Shown piece after piece: positions 11,476 through 22,854 of a stretch of DNA of 64,000 nt. The first letter of the stretch is position 1, and each line of letters begins with the position of its first letter. The notes under the pieces are model-generated. The model saw only the letters and a list, made by a program, of their open reading frames with translations. It ran no database searches and was not told the origin of the DNA. Both the position numbers and the translations under genes were made by a program. The stretch spans positions 34,498,319 to 34,562,318 of the forward strand of contig JAVMKO010000006.1 of the NCBI GenBank assembly GCA_032164245.1. The letters are read 5' to 3'. This DNA is from Sternotherus odoratus. Taxonomy: Eukaryota; Chordata; Testudines; Kinosternidae.

Positions 11476-11690
11476 GGGGGGAGGGATAGCTCAGAGGTTT
11501 GAGCATTGGCCTGTTAAACCCAGGGTTGTGAGTTCAATCCTTGAGGGGGCCATTTAGGGATCTGGGGCAAAAAAATCTGTCAGGGGACAGTACTCGATCC
11601 TGCTAGTGTAGGCAGGGGACTGGACTTGATGACCTGAAAGGTCTTTCCAGTTCTAGGAGATTGGTATATCTCCATTTATAATATAATATT
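11476..11690 (+). mobile_element. Turtle tRNA-derived SINE
   Basis: A tRNA-like head starts ggggggagggatagctcag: the A box is TAGCTCAGAGGTTTGAGCA and the B box is GGGTTGTGAGTTCAATCC. A tRNA-unrelated middle (CCATTTAGGGATCTGGGGC) follows, then a LINE-like tail (GGACTGGACTTGATGACCT). This is the architecture of the cryptodiran turtle Pol III SINE and is the main basis for calling the organism a turtle. Confidence 0.9.
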
Positions 11691-11959
11691 CATCTTGCTG
11701 GCCTTCATTATGCCTTTGAAGGGAGACTGTCCCTCACAAGCAAGACCCTGGAAGGAAAAGCAGTACTGCACATAACCCGATTTCTCTGACCCTTCCTGCA
11801 GCATGTTCATCTTACGCTGTGTTGATTAGCAGAGCATAGCCTTTCGTGGGCAGTTTGTGCTACAGCTGTGACCCAGCACACCCCTGCCATTCTCATTTCC
11901 TTGGTCATGGCTATGGGGAAGAATAACATTTCTCTGCAAAGGACTATACATGCACCAAC

Positions 11960-12130
11960 AGATTAACCCTTACAGCCCCTGGAGGAGGATAGTCAGTGCC
12001 ATGATCCTGTTAGGACACTGGAGGAAACTGAGGTAGGGAAGGGACTTGTCCAAGGTCACACAGTGAGTCCGTGACAAGGCTGATACTAGAACCCAGGAAT
12101 CCTAACTGCCTGATCCCTAAGCTAAGCACC
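11960..12130 (+). repeat. MIR-type SINE
   Basis: Clear MIR core: GGAAACTGAGGTAGGGAAGGGACTTGTCCAAGGTCACACAG-like order followed by AGAACCCAGGAATCCTAACTGCC. Moderately diverged. Confidence 0.8.
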
Positions 12131-14245
12131 AGACCAAGCGTTTGCTCACTAAGAAATAAACCAAGACCAACAGTTGCTTTTTACATAAGCTGCCAGAATT
12201 TACACTCTCCCATCAGCTCTAGCCCCATCAGTGGGTGCACACAGTGCAGGTAGGGCTGAGGTGTTTTTACCATTGCATCAAGTAGGCCTCAGAGCAAGAC
12301 TAGATGACCCAATGGTGAGAACATCTGAGCCCTCCCTATGCTACAGGTCCCGCTGGTGGAGCTGCATTGGACCTGACTGCAGATTTATTGTCTCAATAAA
12401 AACAAGGGCCTTGGCTACACTTGAGAAATTCAGCCGGGTAGGGATCCCCCTCAATCAGCTGACATGCACCTTCATGTCACACATGAAACTACTTCAGTAC
12501 ATTCTCAGAGGAGGCTTCTCCAACAGTGGTGGCACTTGCATGTGACTGAGTCCCATTTATTGCAGGCAGAATCAGTTGTGACAGTGGTGATGTGTCTCAT
12601 AAAACACTGGTGTCATCTCTAACAGCTGGCACAGCCAATAAACCTCCTTTAATTAGCTTGCTGTGAGTTTCCTCTATCTCAGCCCCTCTCAGTCCTCCCT
12701 TCCTAAATGTTCCCTCAGCCATCTCTCCCCACCCTCAAAATACTCCCCCCTCTAATTAATACCCCCAGTCTCTGGCCCTGAACAAAGTAAACTGGGTTTT
12801 TAACTGTGGCTCACAAGCTGCACATATAGGTGATCACTGCCTGAGAGCAGGACAGGGAGAGCTGGTGGAAGAAGTGGTGGATCTTTTATAGGGAGCCACA
12901 ACTGTGGGAAGCAGTGAAGCTATCTTTGCCTCTCCAACCTTTGCTTGCCTGGAAATTTGCCATCGGTGCTGCCATCTGACACTCACTGCCACAGGACTTT
13001 GTTATCACTGCACCAGAGCATTTATGAGGGTGAATGAGTGGAAAGCTGGTTTGTTACCCCAGGAGTTATTCTGTGCTCACTAGCTTTCTGACTTTTCTAG
13101 TCTTTATAACCTAGCACTTTTTTCATCACCTTGAGAAAGTCAGCATGGTTTCCCTGTGAGTGGCAGCCATGCTACGTCTTGACACCATGGCAGAGCATCA
13201 TCTGGGTCTCCTCATGCATCCCGCCCCCCTCCACACACTATTTATCATTGAATGGTCACAACAAGCTTTTGAACTGGGGTTCCCAATACTACTAAAGTGG
13301 CGGGGGGAGGGGAGGGAGCTGAGTCAAAGAGGAGTGAGCTCAACTTGTCTCACTGTCAGAATCAACATGAATCCAGCTCAGACACAACAGCTATTTTAGA
13401 AGGAAAAGGCTTAAAAGAGCCATATCATCTTATTTAATTGGATTTTAAAAAGCTCTGTCACAAAGGAGCTGAGATTTTTCCTTTCTGAAAATCATTTATA
13501 CAATCCAGTCCCCACCAGCTCAACTCTTATGCCACTACCCACCACCCATCCATAACCTCCATTCCAATTGCCCTGGATGGGGATGTGTGTGAGAGAGAGG
13601 GAGAGACAGAATGAATTCATATTGTGGCAGTCCTTCACTCTCAGGTATACAGCTGAAAAGGATAGTTTGTATTCTTCCGCTGCTATTTCTGTTCTCCACA
13701 TGGTGTTCTTGAATATGGCAATTTTCTCACCTCACTTCTGCACTGCTTGAATGTGAGTTTCTGTTTCCTCATTGCTTCTGATTGTGGTAGTTTCTACTGC
13801 ACACAACTCCTGAATGTGAGTTTATTTTCACCACCCTTCCCAGTGCTCCTGCAAGAGGCAATTTGATTCGCTTAGTGGTTGTGAATGTGGCAGTATCCCA
13901 ACGCTCCTAAATATGGCCATTTGGATTCTCACACATTGCCTCTGCTGCTCCCGAAGTCTCTCTCCTCCCCCTCCCCTGTATGCCTGACTGTGCTACATGT
14001 ACATAGCCATGGCCAGTTCCGTGTAGCAGGAAATCAAGGACCCTGCCCTCTGTATACATGTAGCATGTGTGCAATAATGACTCTGGATCACAAAGACTTT
14101 TTGATCTGTGAGCTCCTCAGGGCTGCTGCAGCCTGCAGGAAAGCATATTGATGAGCACATACCGTCCCCTTGTGACCAGTCCCAGTACAGCAGCCAGATA
14201 TCTTGCTGGTTTCAGTAGGCAAGAGCCTTTGTTCGGGCTATGGAT
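12131..14245. other. No gene recognised
   Basis: Non-coding. A CCTTGGCTACACTTGAGAA word at about 12410 resembles a MITE terminus, but no partner end was found. Confidence 0.4.
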
Positions 14246-14330
14246 TTCAGGGGAATATAACTTCAGGGGAATATAACTTCAGGGGAATATATATATTCAG
14301 GGGAATATAACTTCAGGGGAATATAACTTC
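14246..14330 (+). repeat. Tandem repeat, 16-bp unit, five copies
   Basis: Five consecutive copies of ttcaggggaatataac; the third is lengthened by extra TA dinucleotides. Confidence 0.95.
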
Positions 14331-14491
14331 TCTTCCTCTGTCCCCTCCATCCTCTTCATCCCCCCTTCTCTCTCTCCCTCCATCCTCTTCATCCCCCATC
14401 CCTGTTCTGCTTATTCCTCCATCCATCCCCCCCGAGCCCCCTCTGCCTCCCCCCCACCTGGCGCTGGGGGGCCCAGGTGGGGCCATGCCCC
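14331..14491. repeat. Polypyrimidine tract
   Basis: Almost uninterrupted C/T sequence with a repeated CTCCATCCTCTTCATCCCC unit, then a C-rich GGGGCCC patch. Prone to non-B structure; not coding. Confidence 0.7.
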
Positions 14492-14499
14492 CCCCCACC

Positions 14500-14623
14500 T
14501 AGGGTGACCAGATGTCCCGATTTTATAGGGACAGTCCCGATATTTGGGTCTTTTTCTTATATTGGCTCCTATTACCCCCCACACCCTGTCCCGATTTTTC
14601 ACACTTGGGGTCTGGTCACCCTA
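14500..14623. mobile_element. Short hAT-like MITE (TAGGGTGACCAGA family), copy 1
   Basis: A perfect 13-bp terminal inverted repeat, tagggtgaccaga, bounds 124 bp and is flanked by the identical octamer cccccacc (14492-14499 and 14624-14631). The interior repeats TGTCCCGATTTT in both orientations. A second copy is at 58442-58577. A fragment of a related repeat follows at about 14635-14695. Confidence 0.9.
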
Positions 14624-14699
14624 CCCCCACCCCATCCCGTTTTTGCCATCCCAATGTCCCGTTTTTGTCTAAAGGAAATATGGTCAGCCTACCCATATG

Positions 14700-15782
14700 T
14701 GTAGGTTGCAGACTCCTCCTGTATCTGTCAGAGTGGAGTATGATCTGCCCAGCATGGGGCTTCACACTGTGTCTGGGGTCTGATCCCATGAGTCTATTCC
14801 TGGTGGCCTTGTGGCAGATTACTCTATAGCAGGACGCTGTCTGACACCTCTCTCCTTTTCCCAACCCTTTGGTATGATTTTTTACTCACTGATTCTGAGT
14901 GGAAAATCTTTGTTTCTGATGACTTGATAAAAACTCTTCTTTGCACTTCATTATATCTCACACATTGCTGGAGAAAGTCTCTGTGCAGCTCAGTTACAAT
15001 GATTATGCAGATACTCTTCTTTGGATTTGTGCTATGTATTGATCCTCTCATTTTCTGCCTCTGGTTTATTTTTATTTTTCTCTAGCTGGTGAGAATTTTT
15101 CTAGTGTTGTACATTTCCCTGTAGTGATGGTCTGTTACAGTGGTAGTTATCCAGAGCAATCCTGCTTGGTCATATAGACCCAGACCCAAATGTGGTAGTA
15201 TGAGCCTGCCTTTGTTCTCTGTACTATAGTTCAAAATACACTTTGTCCTTTTCTGCTTGAAATGAGTCAGGTGACTGGGGGATCTATCATCTTTCTTAGG
15301 AAACTATTTCACATTCTAGTGGATCTTATGCCAAGGACATTCTGACCCAGAAACCTCTGGATGCCAAACAGCAGAGAGCACAGAAGTGCAGAGGGGCACA
15401 CAGATCCCCTAGGTTCACCAGAAGAATGTCATGTAGGTTGTCTAATGAATGCTGTCACACTGGTCTTCGTAATTGTTGAAAAACATATGTACAGATGGTG
15501 AGTAAGGAGTTATGTATATATACTGAAATCACATTCTTCAGGTCTGTTAGTAGGCACTGGTTACCAGAAGGGTGAAAAGCAGGTTTTCTTTCAGGCAAGA
15601 AATGTTTATCTGCCTGTTTACACGTAAATTAAGTATTGTGTGGTTCACAATCAGCATCCATTTAGAATCTGAGCGGACTGCTAATTTTTAAATCTTCAAA
15701 GAGGGGAAATTTACAGGAAGAAGTGAACCAGCAGGAGGCAGCTCTGTTTACAGGTGAGGACAATAAACTTGAAGGGCTACAG
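14700..15782. other. No gene recognised
   Basis: Non-coding, unique-looking; no repeat termini identified. Confidence 0.4.
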
Positions 15783-15974
15783 AAGGGCTAGAGCGGTGGA
15801 GCCAGCGGGCTGCGGCAGAGGGAGGGCTGGGGCCTACGCACCATAAGTGAGCGGCCGGGGAGAGCCCGGCGCGGTGGGGCCGGGGCTGAGTCAGGCACAG
15901 TCCCCCCCCCGGGCCGCAGTAAAATTGTCACCGCGTTGACCGGTCCGCGGTGATAAAAAGGTTGGGGACCACTG
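15783..15974. mobile_element. hAT element, right end only
   Basis: Ends aaaaggttggggaccactg, the reverse of a CAGTGGTCCCCAACC hAT terminus, preceded by a GGTCCGCGGTGA-containing GC-rich body. No left terminus is visible, so the copy is 5'-truncated; the start given is where GC content rises. Confidence 0.7.
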
Positions 15975-16689
15975 CTCTAGGCCCTTCCGGTCAGGGCCTG
16001 CAGCCTGGCAGGTATTGGGCTGGAGCTTTCCTCTGCTCCCCCAAGCCTGCACTGCGCTGCGCTGTCCAAGGTGTTGGTCTCCCTACCTCTGGAGACAGAC
16101 CTTCTCCTTGAAAGTCTGGGAGAGACTGCCATGCTCCTCTGTTGGGCCACCTTTATATCTGTCTGAGCCTGGCCCTGATTGGCCACCTGTTGCTCATCCC
16201 TGATTGGCTCTCTCACAGGCCCTCCCTGATTGGCTGCCAATCTACAAAGCCTATATTGGGTTCCCAGGAAGTTGGTGGGCCAGTCTGTGAAGCTACTCTG
16301 GCCTGTCCTAGCCCAATTCCTCATAAGGGAACCAAACTTATTTTTACACTCTCTCTCTCTCTCTCTGCCAAGCATTCAGCCCTGAAGGCAGTGCCATGGT
16401 GAGCAACAGCATAGAAGTAAGGTACTATTCCACCCTTACTTCTCCGCTGTTCTCTGCCTGCCCAGCTCTGAATGTATGCTGTACATTTATTTTCCTAAAT
16501 CTTTTCATGCCCCATTCCCTCCCATATACATTCTACACACCCCAGTTTGAGAACCTCTGATCAAGGAGTTTGTGAGCATTCAGAGGAGCAGGGGCTGAGC
16601 ACTCCAGAGGGATGCTTGGAGGTCTTGGGAGTTGGTGTGCACCATACTGCTAACAGAGAGTGAGACCTTGTAGCGAAGTGAAGACACAC
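15975..16689. other. No gene recognised
   Basis: Non-coding; includes a (CT)n microsatellite at about 16348-16368. Confidence 0.45.
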
Positions 16690-16850
16690 CCCTGTGTCAC
16701 CTCCTGCTGGTCATCTGGGAATTAGTTCCTTTCCAGCATACAGAGCGCCCTCTGCAGGCCGGTGTCTCGCCTGCTGATGGCCCCATGTCCCTCCTAGACC
16801 TCAGTGCCCTCTTATCTTGAGGTTCTGCCCCAGAAGTACCCCTTCATACT
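16690..16850 (-). mobile_element. LTR fragment, antisense
   Basis: On the minus strand this aligns by eye to the last 120 bp of the solo LTR at 17162-18086: both share a CTGGTCnTCnnGGGAATTAG block, then AGAGCGCCCTCTGCnGGCCG. It is therefore a truncated copy of the same LTR family in opposite orientation. Confidence 0.65.
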
Positions 16851-16852
16851 AG

Positions 16853-17126
16853 GGGCTTGTCCTCACTATCCGCCAGATCGGGGGGTAGCGATTGATCTGT
16901 TAGCAATCAATTTCTCTTGTCTCATAAAGACGCGAGAAATCGATTGCCCGCGGCGCCCGTCGACTCTGAAATTCCAGCTCGCCGAGAGGCGCAAGCTTGA
17001 GTTGATGGGGGAGTGCGCCGCCGACTGCCATCGCCGTGAGGATGGCAGGTAAGTCGGCTGAAGATACGCAACTTCAGCTATGTGATCTTGAGTCGATTTC
17101 CCCCCTCCCCCCGTGAAGACTAGCCC
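16853..17126. mobile_element. Harbinger-type MITE
   Basis: The left end gggcttgtcctcact pairs with the right end cgtgaagactagccc (11 of 15), and a TAG triplet flanks both sides (16850-16852 and 17127-17129), as expected for PIF/Harbinger 3-bp duplications. The interior has ATCGATTT and GAGTCGATTT words typical of reptile Harbinger MITEs. Confidence 0.75.
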
Positions 17127-17161
17127 TAGGTCTTTCCTCCCAGAGGAACCCCCAACCCTCT

Positions 17162-18086
17162 TGTAGCGGGGTGATACCCGCTCCCTGCCAGCCAGGGCTG
17201 GAATAGCCCTGGAAAGAGGGTTTGTGGCTGGGAGCCTGCTAGCAGGCTTAAGTGGAAAGCAGGCTCAGCTGTGTGGCCACGCCCCAAACATTCCAAACTG
17301 TATAAAAGCCTGGGAGGCAAGCTAGAGAAGGCCCGACCCACTGGGTACTGGGGGTTGCAAGGGGGCAGTCTTCTTTGTAACCAGAGGGAGACAGGGCCTG
17401 GGTGCAGGGAGCCCTCAATAGAGTATCCAGACTGGGATAGGGCATGGGCAAGGCAGCTGGGAGCCAAAGCTCTAGAGAGAGGGCCCCAGCTTGCTGAGCC
17501 TAGGGAAGAAGGCCCGACCCACGGGGTACTGGGGATGGCAAGGGGGCAGTCTCCTCTGTAATCAGAGGGAGACAGGGCCTGGCTGCAGGGAGCCTTTATC
17601 AGAGGACCCAGACTGGGCCAGGGCGAGGGCAAGGCAGCTGGGAGCCAGGGAGCCTAAGCTCTAGTGAGAGGGCCCCAGCTTGCTGATCCTAGGGAAGGCC
17701 CGACCCACGGGGTACTGGGGGGTTGCAAGGGGGCAGCCCTGGGCTGATAAGAGCAGTAGGCCAACCCCTTCTTGCCGGTGATGAGTAGCCATGAGACTGC
17801 AGTCAGCCTCAGAGAGACTGAGGCAGTGGTGACTGGCAGTGGCCGTATCTGAGGCAAGTTGGGGATAGTGGGTGTTGGGTTCCCCAGGGGAGGGGAGACC
17901 CTAAAACCAGGGGGGTACTGCAGGGGTGCAGCACCCTCAGCAAGGGGCTCCGGGGTCCGGGAGGGACACGGGGCCAGTGTGGAGAAGCAGACGTCGGCCG
18001 GCAGAGGGCGCTCCAGGGTCAAAAAGAGCTAATTCCCGTGACGACCAGATGGGGGCGCCGCCGGGTGAGTGACCGACCCCGTTACA
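17162..18086 (+). mobile_element. Solo LTR with 5-bp target duplication
   Basis: The 925-bp unit starts TGTAGCGGGGT and ends ACCCCGTTACA, a nearly perfect terminal inverted repeat opening with TG and closing with CA. It is flanked by cctct on both sides (17157-17161 and 18087-18091). A TATA box (TATAAAAG, 17301-17308) supports + orientation. No internal retroviral genes adjoin, so it is a solo LTR left by recombination. It contains a ~180-bp tandem repeat at 17329-17725 and two CTCF-like motifs near its 3' end. Confidence 0.9.
17329..17725 (+). repeat. ~180-bp tandem repeat inside the solo LTR
   Basis: Units start at the word GAAGGCCCGACCCAC at about 17329, 17509 and 17694 (periods about 180 and 185). 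Each carries GGGTACTGGGG, GCAAGGGGGCAGTC, GAGGGAGACAGGGCCTGG and GAGAGGGCCCCAGCTTGCTGA; the third is partial. All copies lie downstream of the TATA box. Confidence 0.85.
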
Positions 18087-18091
18087 CCTCT

Positions 18092-20526
18092 AAACCCACC
18101 TTTCCTCAGCAGCAATTGCCAGTCATCACCTAGCCCCCACTCACTGGGGCAGACTGCAATCTGTAATGGCCACTCATCATTGGCAAGGGGTTAGGACCTG
18201 CTGACTTTGTCTACTCCCAGGCTGTATCTCTGCAGTCCCAGTACTTCTGTAGCTTGGGGTTTTAGCAGGCTGGAGCTCGCAGCTCCCTTTGCCTTTCTCC
18301 AGCACTGCTCTGCTTCAGGTATCTTGCCCCCAGGCAGCTAATCCTTCCTACTCCAGAGCTAGAGTGAGGCTCCTCACCCACAGCCTAATACAGTATGAAA
18401 CTGAATACAGGTAAATCTCACCAGCAGTGATATCCCAATAAGCTCTAATTCTTATTAGTATAACAAGCTATGGAAGTGTTGCCAAAAGGTGAGGAAGAGG
18501 CAGATCGTGCAATTTGCCCGGCCTAGGGGATTCACAGTGTCTTTCATTCTGTTTCCATACAGAGCACAATGCATGCTATACCATCTTTCTCCCTTTTCCC
18601 ATCAAAAAGGTTTATTTTCCTCATCTTCCTTGGTGAAAGTCTTTGATCAATCTTTATAATCTGAGGACATCTCTTTCTCACAGCCCTGTGTATTTTGAAC
18701 AGTGAAACAAAGTGTCTGTCTGCTACAATTTCTCCTCTGTCCCATTGGATGCACAATTGGTCCTCCCTTGCTCTATTTTATCTCTCTACTTTGTGGTCCC
18801 TGATTCTATATTTGAGAAAAGCCTGCCTTAATTTTGCACAAATCACTGTGCTGCGATATCTGCTGGTATGAGAGTTCTGCACAGGGATCTGTAGCAGTCT
18901 AGCTTGTTACTTTTGGTCTGTTCTTCCAGAAGGCTCATATTGGTTTTCTAGGTGTAGTCTAGTGTCTTGACCATCATTCAGTTTGGGGTGAAATTGTTTG
19001 CTTCACTGATCAGGTTAGTACTGTTAAAGCCTCAAAGAGGTGCTAGAGATAGTACTGGATTTTGTTTTGAATTAATTTTGCAGACGAATGGGTACCTGGA
19101 GAAGAACTGTGGAAGAGGAACTGAAGATGATGAACAAAATGTGGAACGAAATCAGCTGGCTTGCCCAAGATCGAGAGGCATGGGGGAGATTTGTTGGTGC
19201 CTTATACTCCAGTGGGAGTGAAGAGGATTAACTTATAAAGTTTTGCAGTGAAGGAGGTGGGCATATGCTATTTAGGATGAAATGTCCCTGGAAGTCTAGT
19301 ATTCTTTTATGAATGTTGATGAGGAGGGTGAAGTGCCTTAGTTCTGCTCTACAGCTGCTGTTTCCTGTTTCCATTTCTTGTATCCTGTTATAGTTGTTTG
19401 CAAACTAAGATGTAGGGATTTGTCACCACTGATACTGTAGGCTGTGGAACACCTTCGATAAAGTGGAATGGGTAGGTTTATGCTGTCAAATAGTTTTAGT
19501 AGTAGTTTCATGACAGGTTTGTACCTATTTAGAGCTTTTCTTATTATAGTGTGGACAGCCCACAGAGCTATATCTTGAAATGCTTCTCTAGCCAGAGTAC
19601 AGGTACACACAGAGACACTGTCTCACTCAGAATCTGTCACCACTTCAGTGAAAAGAAACACCTGTGGCTGGCCTATTTCCGCTGACTCTGGCTCCTGGGT
19701 GTCTTCTTGCAGTGGAGACATACCTTCAGTCACACACACACACTCCTCACTTTCTTCTTCCCATTCATTTCCTTTTTAGCTTATCTGCCATTGGTTGGAC
19801 TGGGGAGTGGCTGAGAAGAGGGCTGTATTCTCTCCCCTCCCTGCATTCTGAGCCATTTCCAGTTCCTTATCCAAATAAAGCCTCCAGGTGGGGGCCAGTT
19901 GCTGAGCAAGTATGTGGCTGTGATCTTCTTTCTTGCCCTATCACTAATCTGTTTGGCTTTCTGCCCAGGGAGGGAGGTGACACAACAATCTACCTCACCT
20001 TAGCCTAAGGCACATTCTCACCACGTATAGAAACTAGGTGCAGTCAAAGCCTTTCCCAGGCTGCTTCATACAGGCTTTAGTGGTAGACAGTCAGGATTTG
20101 GGAGGGAGCTGGGCTCCAAACACCTGATTTTTAGCTGGTGAGCCTGCTGTTTTACACCAACCATTTACTAAACACGCTTTCCCTCCCTTCCCAAATCAAA
20201 CAGAGTATAGGGCAGTGGGGATGCTTTAAAGTTAGGGGATATGGAGAAGTCACACTTGCAATCCCTGCAAGTTTTATTTAATGCGCAGAACATATAGTTT
20301 GTAACTATAAACACCAGGGCGGGGGTGGGTAACTGAAGAATTTCATAGTGGCATCCCAGTGTAATGATTCACAGAACGATCCACCCTGCAAAGAGAAGAG
20401 TGACAGCCAGAGACAAAGAGACAACATTACTAGACTAATGTAAACTGGTTCAAGGACTCTAATGCTGTTTTCTACAAAAGGTGTCTGACCCAGAAATATC
20501 CAGTCCAAAGACCCCAGTTCCCTATC
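18092..20526. other. No gene recognised
   Basis: Non-coding. A (CA)n run lies at about 19733-19743. No coding exon of a neighbouring gene could be identified. Confidence 0.4.
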
Positions 20527-20900
20527 TGCTTAGGGTTAAATTTTTTATTAAAGCTAATGTTAAACATGAAAACATACACAGATTGAGAGGTAAGGTACTG
20601 GACATCTGGAGTCAGGCTGGGGTTATGGGCGATTGTAGGTTACAAGTACAGAGTTTACAAGGCACATGCATATCATATATCCAGCATAGATCCAGATTGG
20701 GGTGTGGGAGTTTTTTAAAGCGTCAGTCGATAGGTGTGTTCGGGTATGCCACCCATGGGGTATGTAGTGAAAGTCCGAGTCAGTGGTGGTGCAGGCAATA
20801 AGTACATGGGTGGGGAGCGTCCCTCTGTTTGTCAGGGAACGGGGGGGGGGGGGGGGGGGTTGTACACTGGAGAAATGGCGTAGGATCGCAACATTACACA
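20527..20900 (-). mobile_element. LTR-like sequence, antisense
   Basis: Read on the minus strand it starts TGTGTAATGTTGCGATCC, has a GCTTTAAAAAAC TATA-like site and ends just after an AATAAA polyadenylation signal (plus-strand TTTTTTATT at 20538). A run of 19 G at 20841-20859 lies inside. No clean target duplication was found, so boundaries are approximate. Confidence 0.5.
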
Positions 20901-21003
20901 TAGGCTAAAACTAGATCTGTAGTTTTCCTAGTCCACCCTGGAGGGCTGAAAATGTTGTCTTTTACAGAGGGAGTCCCCACCCCCATTGTTTGTCAAGAAT
21001 TTG

Positions 21004-21115
21004 AATTATATTTTTGTTCTGTATTTCTACAACACCTATGACAAAGGGGCCTGGTCCATGAGTGGGGCTTGTAGGCATTATGATATTGCAAATAAAATAC
21101 ATTAATAAGAATTTA
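21004..21115 (+). repeat. L2-type LINE 3' tail fragment
   Basis: TTTGTTCTGTATTTCTACA, then CAAAGGGGCCTGGTCCATGA and TGGGGCTTGTAGGCATTATGATATTGCAAATAAA, is the same tail family as at 2085-2190, here including its AT-rich terminus. Confidence 0.6.
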
Positions 21116-21363
21116 TTTAATTCATGTCACAGTGTGGTGCCTCTTAAGGAGAGATGGGCCTCTGTCCAACCATGACAAGCGTCAATCACCTCCCCAGTGG
21201 AGAAAATGAAGGTTATGTGACTAGTGGGTCAGGTGACCTAATCAGCCTTCCCCGGGCCGTATACGGCCCGCCAAAGCCTTCCGTGCGGCCGCCGGCCAGG
21301 GACGGCTCCGCGCTGGGGCTTGGAAGCGCCGCGCGGGCCGCCGCCGCCGCCAGCCGCGGGGCC

Positions 21364-21549
21364 GGGACGCGCCGCGTGCTCCGCTGCCGCCGCCGGCCGG
21401 GGACAGCTCAGAGCTGGGGCCGGGATGCGCCGCGTGCTCCGCTGCCGCCGCCGGCCGGGGACGGCTCAGAGCTGGGGCCGGGACGCGCCGCGTGCTCCGC
21501 TGCCGCCGCCGGCCGGGGACGGCTCAGAGCTGGGGCCGGGACGTGCCGC
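21364..21549 (+). repeat. 58-bp minisatellite, three copies plus a partial
   Basis: Copies begin with GGGACGCGCCGCG at 21364, 21422 and 21480, with a partial one at 21538: exact 58-bp period and only a few substitutions. The unit ends CTCAGAGCTGGGGCC. High identity implies recent expansion or homogenisation. Confidence 0.95.
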
Positions 21550-21608
21550 ACCGCCACCCACTGCCAGGCAGCGAAACAAGGAGCCACCCACTGCCAGGCG
21601 GCAAAACG

Positions 21609-21840
21609 GTTGGGGGGAGAGACCGGGTTGAGCGGGTCAGTTGGGGGAGGGGGGAGAGACCTGGCTGGGTGGGTCAGTTGGGGGGTTGGAGGAAAGGAGG
21701 TTTGGGGGGGAGAGACCGGGCTGGGTGGGGGGGTGGGAGGGAAGGAGGTTTGGGGGGAGAGACCGGGCTGGGTGGGTCATTTGGGGGGGGTTGGAGGAAA
21801 GGAGGTTTGGGGGGGAGAGACTGGGCTGGGCGGGTCAGGC
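21609..21840 (+). repeat. G-rich tandem repeat (GAGAGACCGGGCTGGGTGGG unit)
   Basis: Five irregular copies of GGGGAGAGACCGGGCTGGGTGGGTCA-like units, some extended by GGAGGAAAGGAGGTTTGG. Many G-runs give G-quadruplex potential. Confidence 0.85.
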
Positions 21841-22071
21841 AGGCGGCAGGACCCTGGCTGGCAAGGGGCCAGTGGGGGAAACCCCAAAGCAGTGCAGGGC
21901 TAAGGACTCCACCTGCCACTGCTTTGGGATTTCCCCTGCTGGCCCCTTGCCAGCTGGGGTCTCAGCTCCCGTTGCCAGCCTGGGCTTCGGGGGGAGGGGG
22001 GAGAGAGTGGCCCGCGGATGACTTTATAAGGGTCAAAATGGCCCTTGGTGGAAAAAAGGTTCCCCACCCCT

Positions 22072-22854
22072 ATAAGGGAAGAGCCTGCAGAGTAAAGGAA
22101 CTGTGACCTCGCTGTGGGAAGGAAGGCTGGGGACTCTCTACTTCAGAGAGAGACACTGACCTGGGGTTGAGACATGTTGGGGGGCCAAACTCCCGATTAA
22201 AAAGAGAAAGGGTGATTGAACAAATAATGACATGAAAGTTATAGCTCAGGTTTTAGCCTGTTAAAATATTTCCCCCCCCCCACACACACATTGGGTGTCC
22301 TCCAGCAAAAACTCAAAAGTCAAACCCTTATGTAAAATAAAGGAAATAAAAATGCCCCAAGAAACACTTCCCAAACTTTGGACACTCCTTTTCATTATGC
22401 ATCAAGCAATAAAAGATGAGCACACATGCTGACTTTTTGCAGATCACCTTTTCTATGGAGTAATTTCTATGTGAGGCTTGGTGACCCAACTTCTAATTGG
22501 ATGCTTAGATTTATTCCCAGAATAAATACCATATTTCCTGTACTCTTTAAATTTGCCATCTCTCTCTCTCTCTCCTACCTTCAACCATAAGATCTTGTTT
22601 ATGCTAGAGCTTGTAACCAGGTTTGAAACTGATTTCAAATACATCTACAGCCAGGTTTAAACAAGTTATCAAGATATGGGCACCAATTCAGCAAAGAATT
22701 TAAGCACACACATAACTTTATGTACAATGTTCAATCCCACTGACTCAATGTCGGCTGGGTCCTTCCTCCAGCTGGGTGGGGGCTGAGTTATACCTGCTGC
22801 CCCAGCCCCCCTAAAGAATTAAAAGATTTTAAGATCAGAAGGGACCATTAGGCT
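22072..22854. other. No gene recognised
   Basis: Non-coding, with a (TC)n run at about 22558-22575. At 22820-22855 a TTTTAAGATCAGAAGGGACCATTAGGCTCATC segment is a short antisense SINE/LINE tail abutting the CpG island. Confidence 0.5.

Larger units (their letters stand above)
21248..22071. mobile_element. GC-rich hAT element with two internal minisatellites
   Basis: The right end, ggttccccacccct after CCCTTGGTGGAAAAAA, matches a CAGGGGTGGGGAACC hAT terminus. The left part opens with CCGGGCCGTATACGGCCCG, the usual sub-terminal hAT palindrome, but the extreme left terminus is missing. The long open frames across it are explained by two minisatellites listed separately. Confidence 0.7.

Noticed and set aside
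17126..17632. 168-codon minus-strand frame with repeated PSP motifs
   Set aside because: It is the translation of the ~180-bp tandem repeat inside the solo LTR; internal periodicity explains it.
21154..22106. 249- and 204-codon frames
   Set aside because: Periodic peptide repeats come from the 58-bp and G-rich minisatellites in the hAT element.
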